From CAVWDI01 sp963793095 (lineage in GTDB: Bacteria > Chloroflexota > Anaerolineae > Anaerolineales > UBA4823), in the NCBI GenBank assembly GCA_963793095.1, contig CAWBYY010000004.1:1-64000 (forward strand): a stretch of DNA of 64,000 nucleotides. The letters are read 5' to 3'. A model generated the notes under the pieces. That model saw nothing but the letters and a program-made list of their open reading frames with translations, was not told the DNA's origin and did no database searches. The position numbers were made by a program, and so were the translations under genes. Positions 34,167 through 42,473 of this stretch are shown in pieces (within the stretch, counting starts at the first letter, position 1; each line of letters opens with the position of its first letter).

Positions 34167-36529
34167 TCATCCACCCATGGGATGCCAGGCTCCGTCCCGG
34201 CGCTGGCGGGCGGTGTCGCCGGGGAGGACGATCAGGTGGATCCACCCGTGGTCGAAGAGCTCGCGCACGCCCGGCTGGGCGGCGAGGACCGCGTCGATGA
34301 GCTCCGGTTCGCTCTCGATGACGACCGTGAGCCGCCGCGGTTCGTGCACGAACTTCCCGCCGTCGTGGATCGACTGGATCGGCAGGCCGGTGCGCAGGTC
34401 GCCGCCGTTGCCCTCGATCACGCCGATGCCGCCGACCACCTGGTGGAGGGTCTTGTCGCCGGCGGCGAGCGGTCGGGATCGATACGGGATCCGTAGTATT
34501 GGAGGTTGATCCAGCTCGCGACGACCACCGGCGCGCTGAGGATGACGGTGAGCACCTTGAGTTCCGGGATCGGCCGCGGGGTCGTATTCGTGGAGGAAGA
34601 CCCGGCCGTCGAGCTTGAGTCCGGCGGTGCGCGAGCGCGGGGCGGCGATCAGCGCGGCGTTGTTGGCCAGCGCCCACTCGGGCCGGACCTGGGCGATGTC
34701 CTGGCCGCGGCTGCGCACGGCGGAGTCGAGGGCGCCGCCGTCGAGGTGGCCGAGTCCGAGTCGCGGGGCGCGTTCCTTCCGGGTGGCGGCACCGGCCTTG
34801 GCGAGCGCGGCCTCGAGGGCGGCCACTTCCGCCGCGTGGCTGGCCGGAACGGCTTCCGTGTCGAAGAGCGGGAAGTCGTCGCTGAGGGTGTTGTGCAGGC
34901 CGGCGATGAAGACGGTGTCGTCCGGGATGGCGATGCCTTTGTCCGCGAGCAGGGTGCGGACATCCGGGATCGTTGAGGGTGGCGGCGGCGAGGCGGGCGT
35001 TGACGTCGCCGGCGTGGCCGCCGCAGGCGCCGCAGTCGAGCGAGGAGGCGTAGGGGTTGTTGGCGCTGTGGCTGCCGTGGCCGCAGATCAGGACGAGGCG
35101 GGCGAAGTTCTTCGTCAGGCTCATGTTGCGCAGCGCGCCCTCCGCGAGCGCGGCGCGATCGGCGGCGGAAGGTCGAGCGATTTCGCGGCGTCGGCGCGTG
35201 GCAGGCCGGCTGTGCTTGCCGCGGGAAGCGATCAGCTCGCACCGAAGGCGAGGCCGAGCGGATTCGACGAAGGAGAAGCAGGAGGCCGCGGAGTTCTGGA
35301 ACGCCTTCCACGCACCCTTCTCGCGCCGCTGCCGGGCGGCGTCGGCCGGCGGGGCTTCGCGGCTGTCGACCGGCGGGACGAGCAGCACCGGGCAGCGCGG
35401 CGCGGACTTGCAGGCGTGGGCCGGCTGGTGCGCCACGGGAAACCCGAAGAAGCCGGCGAAGCCGAGCGTGTGGGTGCCGGGCAGCGCGGCCTCCAGGTGC
35501 CGCCGGGCGATTCCGAGCGGACGTCGATGCAGAAGACCGCCTGCGCCGCGGGCCGCGCCGGCTGGCAGCGTGGCGGGCTGCGCGGCGAGATCGGCGGCGA
35601 GCTGCTTCTGGTAGCCGGCCTCGTAGGCGGACTGCCAGCGGGCGAGCGCTTGGTCGAGCTCGCGGATTCGGTGACGGGAGCCTTCTGGTGCCGCCAGGCC
35701 GGCGGCGACCTGCGGGTCGTCGCGCGAAGGCGTGCGTGCAGGGCGGCGTCGTAGGCGAGCCGGATGGCGAGCAGCTCCAGCAGGGCGGGGTTTTCGTCGC
35801 CGCGCAGTGCGTCCTCGCGGACGAGGTACTGGACGTGGCCGGCCCAGCCGGAGACGTGGCGAGCTGGCGATGGAGGAAATCGGCGGCATCGACGCCCTCG
35901 GGGTCGAGCGCGGCGACGCAGTCTTCGATGCGCGCGGCGGGCGTCGTCGGGCAGGGCGCGCGACGAACTTCCGGAAGCCGGGCAGACCGAAGGCTCTCGG
36001 GCTTGCGGTCGTGGGCGGCGGCGGATTTCCACGCGGCGAACAAGCCCGAGGTGCCGGAACGGCGAGACCCAGGTGGTCTGGTTGCGGTCGAAGTGGACGG
36101 CGCACCATTTCGCGATTTCCTCGGCGACGAAGCGCGCCCAGTGGGCGTGCGGCAGGGTGCTGGTCGAGGACGTCGGCGAAGGTGGCGACCGGGTGGACGA
36201 GCGGGGCCTCGTCGGCGTGTTCCAGGGTGGCGACGAGCTTCTCCTGCGTCCATTCGGCGTCGGAAAACGGGGCGAGATCGTGCGGGGTGATGCGTGCCGC
36301 TCTTCCACGCGTCGAGGTAGGCCTCGGGCGACTGCACCGGGGCGTGGCCGAGGGTGCGGCGGAGCGTGGCGCAGGCCTCGGCGAAGGGTCGGTCGGTGAA
36401 ACCGAGGAAGGGGTTGACGGCGACGAAGTGCTCGAGCGGCCAGAGCGGCGCGATGCGCTTGAGCGCCTCGGCGATGGCAGGCTTCGATGGCGGGGCGGTG
36501 GTGGCGGGCATGGCTAGGGTGGTGTTCAT
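34167..36529 (-). CDS. dabA: DabA-like inorganic carbon accumulation subunit (DUF2309), frameshifted
   Basis: Cytoplasmic, membrane-associated, beta-carbonic-anhydrase-like subunit that works with DabB to accumulate bicarbonate. Start ATG 36529 (MNTTLAMPATTAPPSK), then IAPLWPLEHFVAVNPFLGFT, the typical N-terminus. The zinc-site regions are visible: AVFCIDVRSE (C-x-D-x-R) near 35,540 and GHGSHSANNPYASSLDCGAC near 35,060. The C-terminal part contains ELDQPPILRIPYRSRPLAAG-like text and ends WHPMGG at TGA 34,167. Around 787 aa. The frame changes repeatedly, with long antisense ORFs as GC-rich shadows. Its ATG overlaps the dabB TGA (ATGA), so the two are translationally coupled. Confidence 0.87.
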
Positions 36530-37933
36530 TTCGGGAATGGAGTTAGGTGATTGGATTTCAGGCGAGGTGGCTGGCGGGGCCAGAGGCGGTTGAGCAGGCG
36601 GTTGGCGAGGGTGCCGACGTAGAAGCCGTTGAGGGCGTGGACGTAGAGGATGCGGCCGAGCGGGTGGGCGGAGGCGCGCCACAGCAGTGCCTGGAAGAGG
36701 AAGAGGGCGACGAAGGCGACGGCGACGAAGGCCGCCGAGCCAGTGCGGAACCGCGGGCGCGACGGGCGTCGGGCAGCAGGTGGCCGGCGAGCGAAGTGCA
36801 GGCCGAGCGCGACGATCGCGATGCCGACGCGCGGCGGCGAGCGCGCGGCCGCAGGCTGCCAGCGGTTTCCGGACCAGTGCGCGGGCGATCCCGTAGGCGA
36901 GGGCCAGCGCGAGGATCGCGAGGAAAGCGATCGGGCGTTGCGACCGCGGTCGGGAGCCAGGAAGTGGAGCGCCGGTGGCGACCGGCGGCGACCAGCGCGG
37001 CGCCGGCAAGCGTGCCGAGCGCGAGGGCGCCGGTGTGCTGAGCGGGATCGCGGCGCGCGGGACGTGCGCTCCGATGGTCGAGCCGGCGCTGGAGGAAGGC
37101 GTGGGCCTTGTAGAGCGAGTGGGCGACGAGGTGGAGCAGCGCCAGCCCCCAGGCGCCGAGGCCGCACTGGATCATCATGAAGCCCATCTGCGCGATGGTC
37201 GAGAAGGCGAGCGCGCGTTTCACGCCGGGCTGGGCGAGCATGACGATGGCGCCGAAGACCGCGGTCAGCGTGCCGACCACCGCGAGCAGATGCAGCGCGC
37301 CGGGCGCGGCGGTGAAGACCGGGGCGAGCCGCAGGACCAGGAAGCCGCCCGCGTTGATGATGCCGGCGTGCATGAGGGCGGAGACCGGCGTGGGCGTGTC
37401 CATCGTGTCCGGCAGCCAGCTGTGGAAGGGAAACTGCGCGGACTTCAGCATCGCGCAGAAGGCCAGCAGAAAGGCGGCGGCCGGCAGGCCCGGCTGGTTT
37501 CCGCCGCTGATCGAGGCGACGAGTTCGTCGATGCGCCAGGTGCCGTGCCCGCGGTAGAGCAGGATCGCGGCGACCAGCAGCGAGAGCTCGGCGAGGCGGC
37601 TGAAGACGAATTTTTTCCTCGCCGCGAAGACCGCACCCACGCGATCCGGATGATGCAGCAGCAGGCGGTGGAGGCACAGGCTGGTCGCAATCCAGGCGCC
37701 GAGCAGGAGCAGCAGGTGGTTGGAAATGACCAGCGTGAGGACCGAGACCAGCGTGAGCGACATCCACGAGAGGAAGCGCGTGCGCTTCGGATCGCCCTCG
37801 AGGTAGCGGGCGGCGAAGCGCAGGACGACCGCTCCCAGGAAGGTGACGAGCACGGCCATCGTGACGGCGAGGGTGTCGAAGCGGACGAGACCGGCTTCGG
37901 ACAGCGAGGATCGGGTAGGTTGGGGACTTGCAT
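36526..37933 (-). CDS. dabB: DabB-like proton-conducting membrane subunit (NuoL/MrpA family), frameshifted
   Basis: Integral membrane partner of DabA, from the NuoL/antiporter family; it is thought to supply the ion gradient for CO2 hydration. Start probably ATG 37933 (MQVPNL), with a frameshift before LSEAGLVRFDTLAVTM. Clear family motifs follow: MLKSAQFPFHSWLPDTMDTP, PVSALMHAGIINAGGFLVLR and KRALAFSTIAQMGFMMIQCG. It is mostly hydrophobic helices, and after further frame changes (about 37,090 to 36,700) it ends NRLWPRQPPRLKSNHL. About 468 aa, typical for DabB and shorter than NuoL. There are no other nuo or mrp genes nearby, and dabA follows with an ATGA overlap, which supports DabB over complex I. 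Confidence 0.86.
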
Positions 37934-38022
37934 CGGCAGGAAAATGACAAAGATTTGCATTTTAGGGAATGACATGGTTTTTATCATTGCCGTTAACTTT
38001 TAATAAAACGCACCGCGAGACC
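37934..38022. promoter_or_regulatory. Divergent control region between dabB and the LysR gene
   Basis: An 89-bp AT-rich gap between divergent genes. It contains the 7-mer AATGACA twice in direct orientation, 25 bp apart (37,943 and 37,968), with TTTTAGGGAAT between them. LysR-type regulators usually bind such intergenic sites. The specific assignment is inference, and no confident -35/-10 pair is claimed. Confidence 0.4.
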
Positions 38023-38939
38023 ATGGACTTCCTGAATTACCACCATCTTCGCTATTTCCGAGTGATCGCCGGCGAGCGGAACCTGACCAAGGCCGCACGC
38101 AAGCTGAATCTCTCACCGCCGGCGCTCAGCGTGCAGTTGCGGCAGCTTGAGGAAAGCCTGGGGCACGCGCTGTTCGAGCGGCTGCCCTCCGGACTCGAGC
38201 TGACCGAAGCGGGACGGGTGGCGCTCGACTACGCGCAGACGATAGGCCGGGCCGGCGAGGAACTGATGGATGTGATGCGGCACGGCGTCGGCGCGGGACG
38301 ACAGGTGCTGCGTGTCGGTGCGGTGGCGACGCTGTCACGGAATTTCCAGCTGGAGTTCCTCCGTCCCGCGCTGAAACGGGAGGATGTGGAGGTGGTGGTG
38401 CGGTCCGGTTCGCTCGCGGAGCTGTTGGTTTCGCTGCAATCGCACGAGGTGGATGTGGTGCTTTCGAATGAGTCGGTGAGACGGGATGCGGAGCGCCCAT
38501 GGCACAGCCATCTGCTGGCGGATCAGGCGGTGGCCTGGTCGGCGTGCCGGAGTGGAAGGCGAAGCGGCTGAAGTTTCCGCAAGACTTCGATGGCGTGCCG
38601 GTGGTGCTGCCGAGTCTCGAAAGCAACACGCGCGAGGGCTTCGAGCGCCTGCTGGCTTCGGCCGGCGTGCGCCCGCGGGTGATGGCCGAGGTGGACGACA
38701 TGGCGATGCTGCGTCTGATCGCCCGCGAGGACGACGTCCTCGCCTTGGTGCCGCCGGTGGTGGTGCGGGACGAGATCGCATCCGGCGTGCTGGTGGTGAC
38801 CCACCGCATCGCCGAAATCCGCGAGACTTTCTACGCCGTCACCGCCAGCCGGCATTTCCCGAATCCGCTGGTGGGGACGCTGATCGAAGCAATGAAGACG
38901 AAAGGCGTAAAGGTGGCACGACGAAAGAAAGTAAGCTGA
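38023..38939 (+). CDS. LysR-family transcriptional regulator (probable regulator of dabBA), one frameshift
   Basis: About 305 aa. The N-terminal winged helix-turn-helix is MDFLNYHHLRYFRVIAGERN, then LTKAARKLNLSPPALSVQLR and QLEESLGHALFERLPSGLEL. The effector domain follows (VLRVGAVATLSRNFQLEFLR, DVVLSNESVRRDAERPWHSH). A single missing base near 38,540 shifts the frame from DQAVAWS to GLVGVPEWKAKRLKFP, and the end is ALVPPVVVRDEIASG to KKVS at 38,939. The effector domain resembles the NhaR-like subgroup. Divergent placement beside dabBA suggests it controls them, perhaps in response to CO2 or ion status (inference). Confidence 0.88.
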
Positions 38940-39000
38940 ATCTGGTGGCGAGCCGTTTATACCGTCGTATCACGGGCGGTTTTCGCATCAAAATCAACCC

Positions 39001-39030
39001 ATGTTCGGCTACATCGGCGACCTCCGCACC
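39001..39030 (+). repeat. Exact 30-bp copy of an internal fusA segment
   Basis: The 30 bases at 39,001-39,030 are identical to 32,227-32,256 inside fusA domain V (codons for MFGYIGDLRT). Identity starts at the ATG and stops at both edges. It sits between the LysR stop and the STN-like ORF, outside any coding context I can support. Confidence 0.9.
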
Positions 39031-39184
39031 AAGTTTCACATACTAGGCAGATTCAAAGAACCTGAATCCGCCAGTCATCGACAAGAATATTCATGTCGAT
39101 GCATTTCTGTCAGAACACTTTTCAATCTCACCGCCCACGACCATTTCAAAACGCCACGTCATCGCCGTCGCTTTTCTTGGGATC

Positions 39185-39760
39185 GTGCTGATCCTCTCGC
39201 TCCAACCATGGCGGACAATATCCCTAGAAAATTCAAAGGATCGCGATGCCCACCATAAACCGGCCGACTCTAACAAAAATTCGATCGCGTCTCCTGACCT
39301 TGTTGAACCCACCCGCACGAAATCCCGCACCCGGACTCATCACCCAAAGCCGACCATTGAGGAAACCATTGAACTCCTCAAAACAACCATTATTCCGGTG
39401 GTTGACCTCCCTGCCGACCAGCCTCTGCCAGAACGGATTGCCCGAATCAACGAACTCGCCCAGAAAGCCGGAGTAGAACCCTACCGACTCCGATTGATTC
39501 TTAGAAGTGCGGATCCGGCCAGCCAATGGCGATTCAAGGATGAATTGAGAATCCGGAATATCCCGCTGGGCGTCGCCATGAAATACATCGTCGACTCCAC
39601 CAAGCTCCGATACCATGTCCGGGAGAACGGCATCATCGAGTTGACGACATCGCAAGATCCGGAACCGATGCCACCCGTTGGAGAACCCGAATCCACTAAT
39701 GGCGATCCCAATGCATCCGAAGAAGCAAATCCATTTGCGAATCCCACACCAGCATGTTGA
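39185..39760 (+). CDS. Small secreted or anchored protein with an STN-like domain
   Basis: Annotated from GTG 39185, but the frame is open from about 39,047. The upstream part encodes a hydrophobic segment (HVIAVAFLGIVLILSLQP), so translation probably starts earlier at a non-ATG codon or the true ATG is lost. After a basic linker comes a ~90-aa domain: PVVDLPADQPLPERIARINE, then LILRSADPASQWR, ELRIRNIPLGVAMKYIVDST and LRYHVRENGIIELTTS. This matches the shape of secretin/TonB short N-terminal (STN) domains, in which a small helix-strand module precedes a channel; no channel follows here. The tail is Pro/Glu-rich. The role is unknown. Confidence 0.55.
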   Translation: MLILSLQPWRTISLENSKDRDAHHKPADSNKNSIASPDLVEPTRTKSRTRTHHPKPTIEETIELLKTTIIPVVDLPADQPLPERIARINELAQKAGVEPYRLRLILRSADPASQWRFKDELRIRNIPLGVAMKYIVDSTKLRYHVRENGIIELTTSQDPEPMPPVGEPESTNGDPNASEEANPFANPTPAC

Positions 39761-40061
39761 TTTCGAACAATGATTGTCTCCTGCCGCTGGTACCGGATGC
39801 CGGGTTTGTCGTTTGAGCCGATTTACCCCTATTGAATTGAAGTCTCGGGCGCTCCGTGCCGCGATGTTTCAGCCCGACCGGTTTCCTTCATGAAATACCC
39901 CGGATCATCGGTCGCCGCCACCGCGCAATGGCTGCGCCACCGACGTCAAACAGCGGGTTGACGGTCCTTACTTCGATTGAGGTAGAGAGACCCGGTAGTT
40001 CCGTCCGGTAAACTCCATCCGGTGCCTCGCACCATTCAGGAAATCCTGCCAACTTTCCCTC
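39761..40061. other. Non-coding gap before the pectin cluster
   Basis: About 300 bp with no supported gene. It should contain the promoter for the GH28 gene, but I see no clear boxes, operator repeat or terminator. Confidence 0.5.
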
Positions 40062-41474
40062 ATGATCCATCCTTTCACTAAAACGCTTTGCATCGCCCTC
40101 GCCGCTTTCACCACGGCCTTCCCGGCCCAGGCTCAGTCAAACGCCATCCGACATGAGGAGATTTCCGTGAAAGCGCCGTTTGCCATGCCGGCAATCCGGG
40201 TGCCGGTGTTCCCCAACAAGGATTTCAACGTCACCCAATACCACCATGGCAACACCGGTGACATTTCCGAAGCCATCCGCAAGGCCATCGCCGCCTGCCA
40301 CGACGCAGGCGGCGGGCGCGTGGTGATTCCCAAAGGCAAATGGAAGACCGGGAAAATCCATTTCCAAAGCAACGTGAACCTGCACCTCGAAAAGGACGCC
40401 AGACTCACCTTCAGCGGCGATCCCAAAGACTACCTGCCCGCAGTGCAATCGAGTTGGGAGGGCTTCGAGTGCTTCAACTACTCGCCGCTCGTTTACGCGT
40501 TCGAGTGCGAGAATGTGGCTCTCACCGGTGAAGGCACGCTTGAGGCGGACATGAGCACTTGGGAGAAGTGGATGAAGCGCCCGCCCGCGCATCTCGAAGC
40601 GTTGAAAAAACTTTACCACTACACCTCCACCAATGCCCCGGTCGAACAGCGGCAGATGGCCGAGGGCGAAAACAACCTGCGCCCGCAGTTCATCCAGTTC
40701 AACCGCTGTAAAAACGTCCTGATAGAAAACATCAGGATCCGCAACAGTCCGTTCTGGACCATCCATCTTTTTCTATCCGAATCCATCGTCGTCCGCGGCA
40801 TCGACATCTGGGCGCACGGCCACAACAACGACGGCATCGATCCCGAAATGTCCCGCAACCTGCTCGTCGAAAACTGCCGCTTCGACCAGGGCGACGACGC
40901 CATCGCCATCAAGTCCGGCAGCAACCACGACGGCTGGCGCCTCAACACGCCCACGGAAAACGTCGTCATCCGCAATTGCAGCGTCATCGCCGGCCACCAA
41001 CTCGTCGCCATCGGTAGCGAGTTGTCCGGCGGCATCCGCAACGTCTATGTGCACGACTGCAAGTTCGCGCCCGGTTACAAGCCGTTCAACCTGCTCTTCA
41101 TCAAGACCAACATCCGCCGCGGCGGCTTCGTCGAAAACATCCACATGGAAAACATCGAGGCCACCGCCGCGCGCGAGAGCGTGTTAGGCATCGAGACCGA
41201 CGTTCTCTATCAGTGGAAAACCCTCGTTCCCACCTACGAGGAGCGCGTCACGAAAATCAGCGACATCCACGTTTCCAACATAAAGATCGCGGAAACCGGC
41301 ATCCCGTTCCGCATCGAGGGCGACCAGCGCGAACCCGTGAAGGATGTCACCCTCGACAACATCACCATCGGCAAGGCCAGCGGCAAAAAGAACGACTACA
41401 GGAACGCGGAGAACGTGAAGGAAACCAACGTCACCATCGGCGAACTGCTACCGGTAGTTAATAAGAGGAAGTAG
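40062..41474 (+). CDS. Secreted GH28 polygalacturonase-family glycosidase
   Basis: Intact 470-aa protein with a signal peptide (LCIALAAFTTAFPAQAQ). Right-handed beta-helix of family GH28, which cleaves galacturonic-acid linkages in pectin by inversion. The family motifs are all visible: NNDGID (equivalent to NTDG), QGDDAIAIKSG (paired Asp), GHQLVAIGSE (GH.x.iGS) and FIKTNIRRGG (RIKT-like). The N-terminal stretch FNVTQYHHGNTGDISEAIRK is the usual pectin-lyase-fold entry. It could be an exo-acting polygalacturonase or a rhamnogalacturonan hydrolase; I cannot tell which. First gene of a same-strand run of five; the esterase starts 33 bp later. Confidence 0.93.
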   Translation: MIHPFTKTLCIALAAFTTAFPAQAQSNAIRHEEISVKAPFAMPAIRVPVFPNKDFNVTQYHHGNTGDISEAIRKAIAACHDAGGGRVVIPKGKWKTGKIHFQSNVNLHLEKDARLTFSGDPKDYLPAVQSSWEGFECFNYSPLVYAFECENVALTGEGTLEADMSTWEKWMKRPPAHLEALKKLYHYTSTNAPVEQRQMAEGENNLRPQFIQFNRCKNVLIENIRIRNSPFWTIHLFLSESIVVRGIDIWAHGHNNDGIDPEMSRNLLVENCRFDQGDDAIAIKSGSNHDGWRLNTPTENVVIRNCSVIAGHQLVAIGSELSGGIRNVYVHDCKFAPGYKPFNLLFIKTNIRRGGFVENIHMENIEATAARESVLGIETDVLYQWKTLVPTYEERVTKISDIHVSNIKIAETGIPFRIEGDQREPVKDVTLDNITIGKASGKKNDYRNAENVKETNVTIGELLPVVNKRK

Positions 41475-41507
41475 CGTTCAGCCAATCAACCAACCTCTCT
41501 AAACATC

Positions 41508-42455
41508 ATGCGCATTTCCATCGGTTTCGTTCTCCCCTTCGTTGTCGCCGCCCTGCTCCCGGCGCTCGGCGCAGCCACCGAAACCCTGAAACCCGTGCCG
41601 ACGCTGTCGGATGTCCCCTACGGCCCGCATCCGCGCAACGTGCTGGATTTTTATACAGCGCCATCCGACATGCCCGCGCCGTTGGTCCTCTACATGCACG
41701 GCGGCGGCTGGGTGAAGGGGGACAAGGCGGACATCAGCAAGACGGGTTTCGAAAAATACCTGGCGGCGGGAATCTCGGTGGTTTCTATCAACTACCGCTA
41801 CACCACCCAGGCGCAGGAAGCGGGAGTGAAGCCGCCGGTCGAGTGGCCGATGCGCGACGCCGTGCGCGCGCTGCAGTTCGTTAGATCGAAAGCCGGCGGG
41901 TGGAACATCGACAAGCAGCGCGTCGCCGCATCGGGAACCTCGGCGGGAGCGTGCACGAGCTTGTGGTTGGCATTTCACAACGACATGGCGGACCCGCAAA
42001 GCGCCGATCCTGTCGCGCGCGAATCCACCCGTCTCCGGTGCGCGGCGGTCAAGGACCCCCAGACGTCTCTCGATCCCCAACAGATAAAGGAATGGACGCC
42101 TAACAGCCGCTATGGCGGACATGCGTTCGGGTTCATGGATGCCAAGGACGAGAAGTCGCGGGACCTTCATTTCGCCGAATTCCTCGCTCACCGTGACGAG
42201 ATGCTGCCGTGGATCCGGGAATACTCGCCCATCGAGCACGCGACGAAGGACGATCCGCCGGTTTACATGATTTTCGACGCGCCACCCGCGCTTGGCGAAC
42301 CGCAGAAGGATCCGACACACACGGCGAACTTCGGCGTGAAGTTGCAGGAATTGCTCAAGGGCATCGGCGTCCCATGTGAACTCGCTTATCCTGGCGCTCC
42401 CGACGTGACACATCCGGTCATGGAGGATTTCCTCATCGGAAAACTGAAGGAATAA
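41508..42455 (+). CDS. Secreted alpha/beta-hydrolase (carbohydrate esterase-like)
   Basis: Intact 315-aa protein with a signal peptide (GFVLPFVVAALLPALGA). HSL/carboxylesterase type: the oxyanion-hole motif is YMHGGGW, the nucleophile elbow is SGTSAGA (Ser in G-T-S-A-G), and a C-terminal His lies in DVTHPVMEDF. The segment FGFMDAKDEKSRDLHFAEFL is a cap region. In this cluster it probably removes acetyl, methyl or feruloyl groups from pectin (inference from neighbours; the sequence alone gives only esterase/lipase). It lies between the GH28 and GH2 genes and is probably co-transcribed with both. Confidence 0.85.
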   Translation: MRISIGFVLPFVVAALLPALGAATETLKPVPTLSDVPYGPHPRNVLDFYTAPSDMPAPLVLYMHGGGWVKGDKADISKTGFEKYLAAGISVVSINYRYTTQAQEAGVKPPVEWPMRDAVRALQFVRSKAGGWNIDKQRVAASGTSAGACTSLWLAFHNDMADPQSADPVARESTRLRCAAVKDPQTSLDPQQIKEWTPNSRYGGHAFGFMDAKDEKSRDLHFAEFLAHRDEMLPWIREYSPIEHATKDDPPVYMIFDAPPALGEPQKDPTHTANFGVKLQELLKGIGVPCELAYPGAPDVTHPVMEDFLIGKLKE

Positions 42456-42473
42456 CCTATCCGCTCTCCCGTC

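Noticed and set aside
34615..35754. 379-aa plus-strand ORF across dabA
   Set aside because: Shadow of the GC-rich dabA coding strand. The minus strand carries the DabA zinc motifs in the same place.
36975..38003. 342-aa plus-strand ORF across dabB
   Set aside because: Very charged (Glu/Arg/Gly) antisense product of a membrane-protein gene; the opposite strand has clear NuoL/DabB motifs.
39888..40070. 60-aa minus-strand ORF upstream of the GH28 gene
   Set aside because: Overlaps the start of a well-supported gene on the other strand and has no recognisable features.
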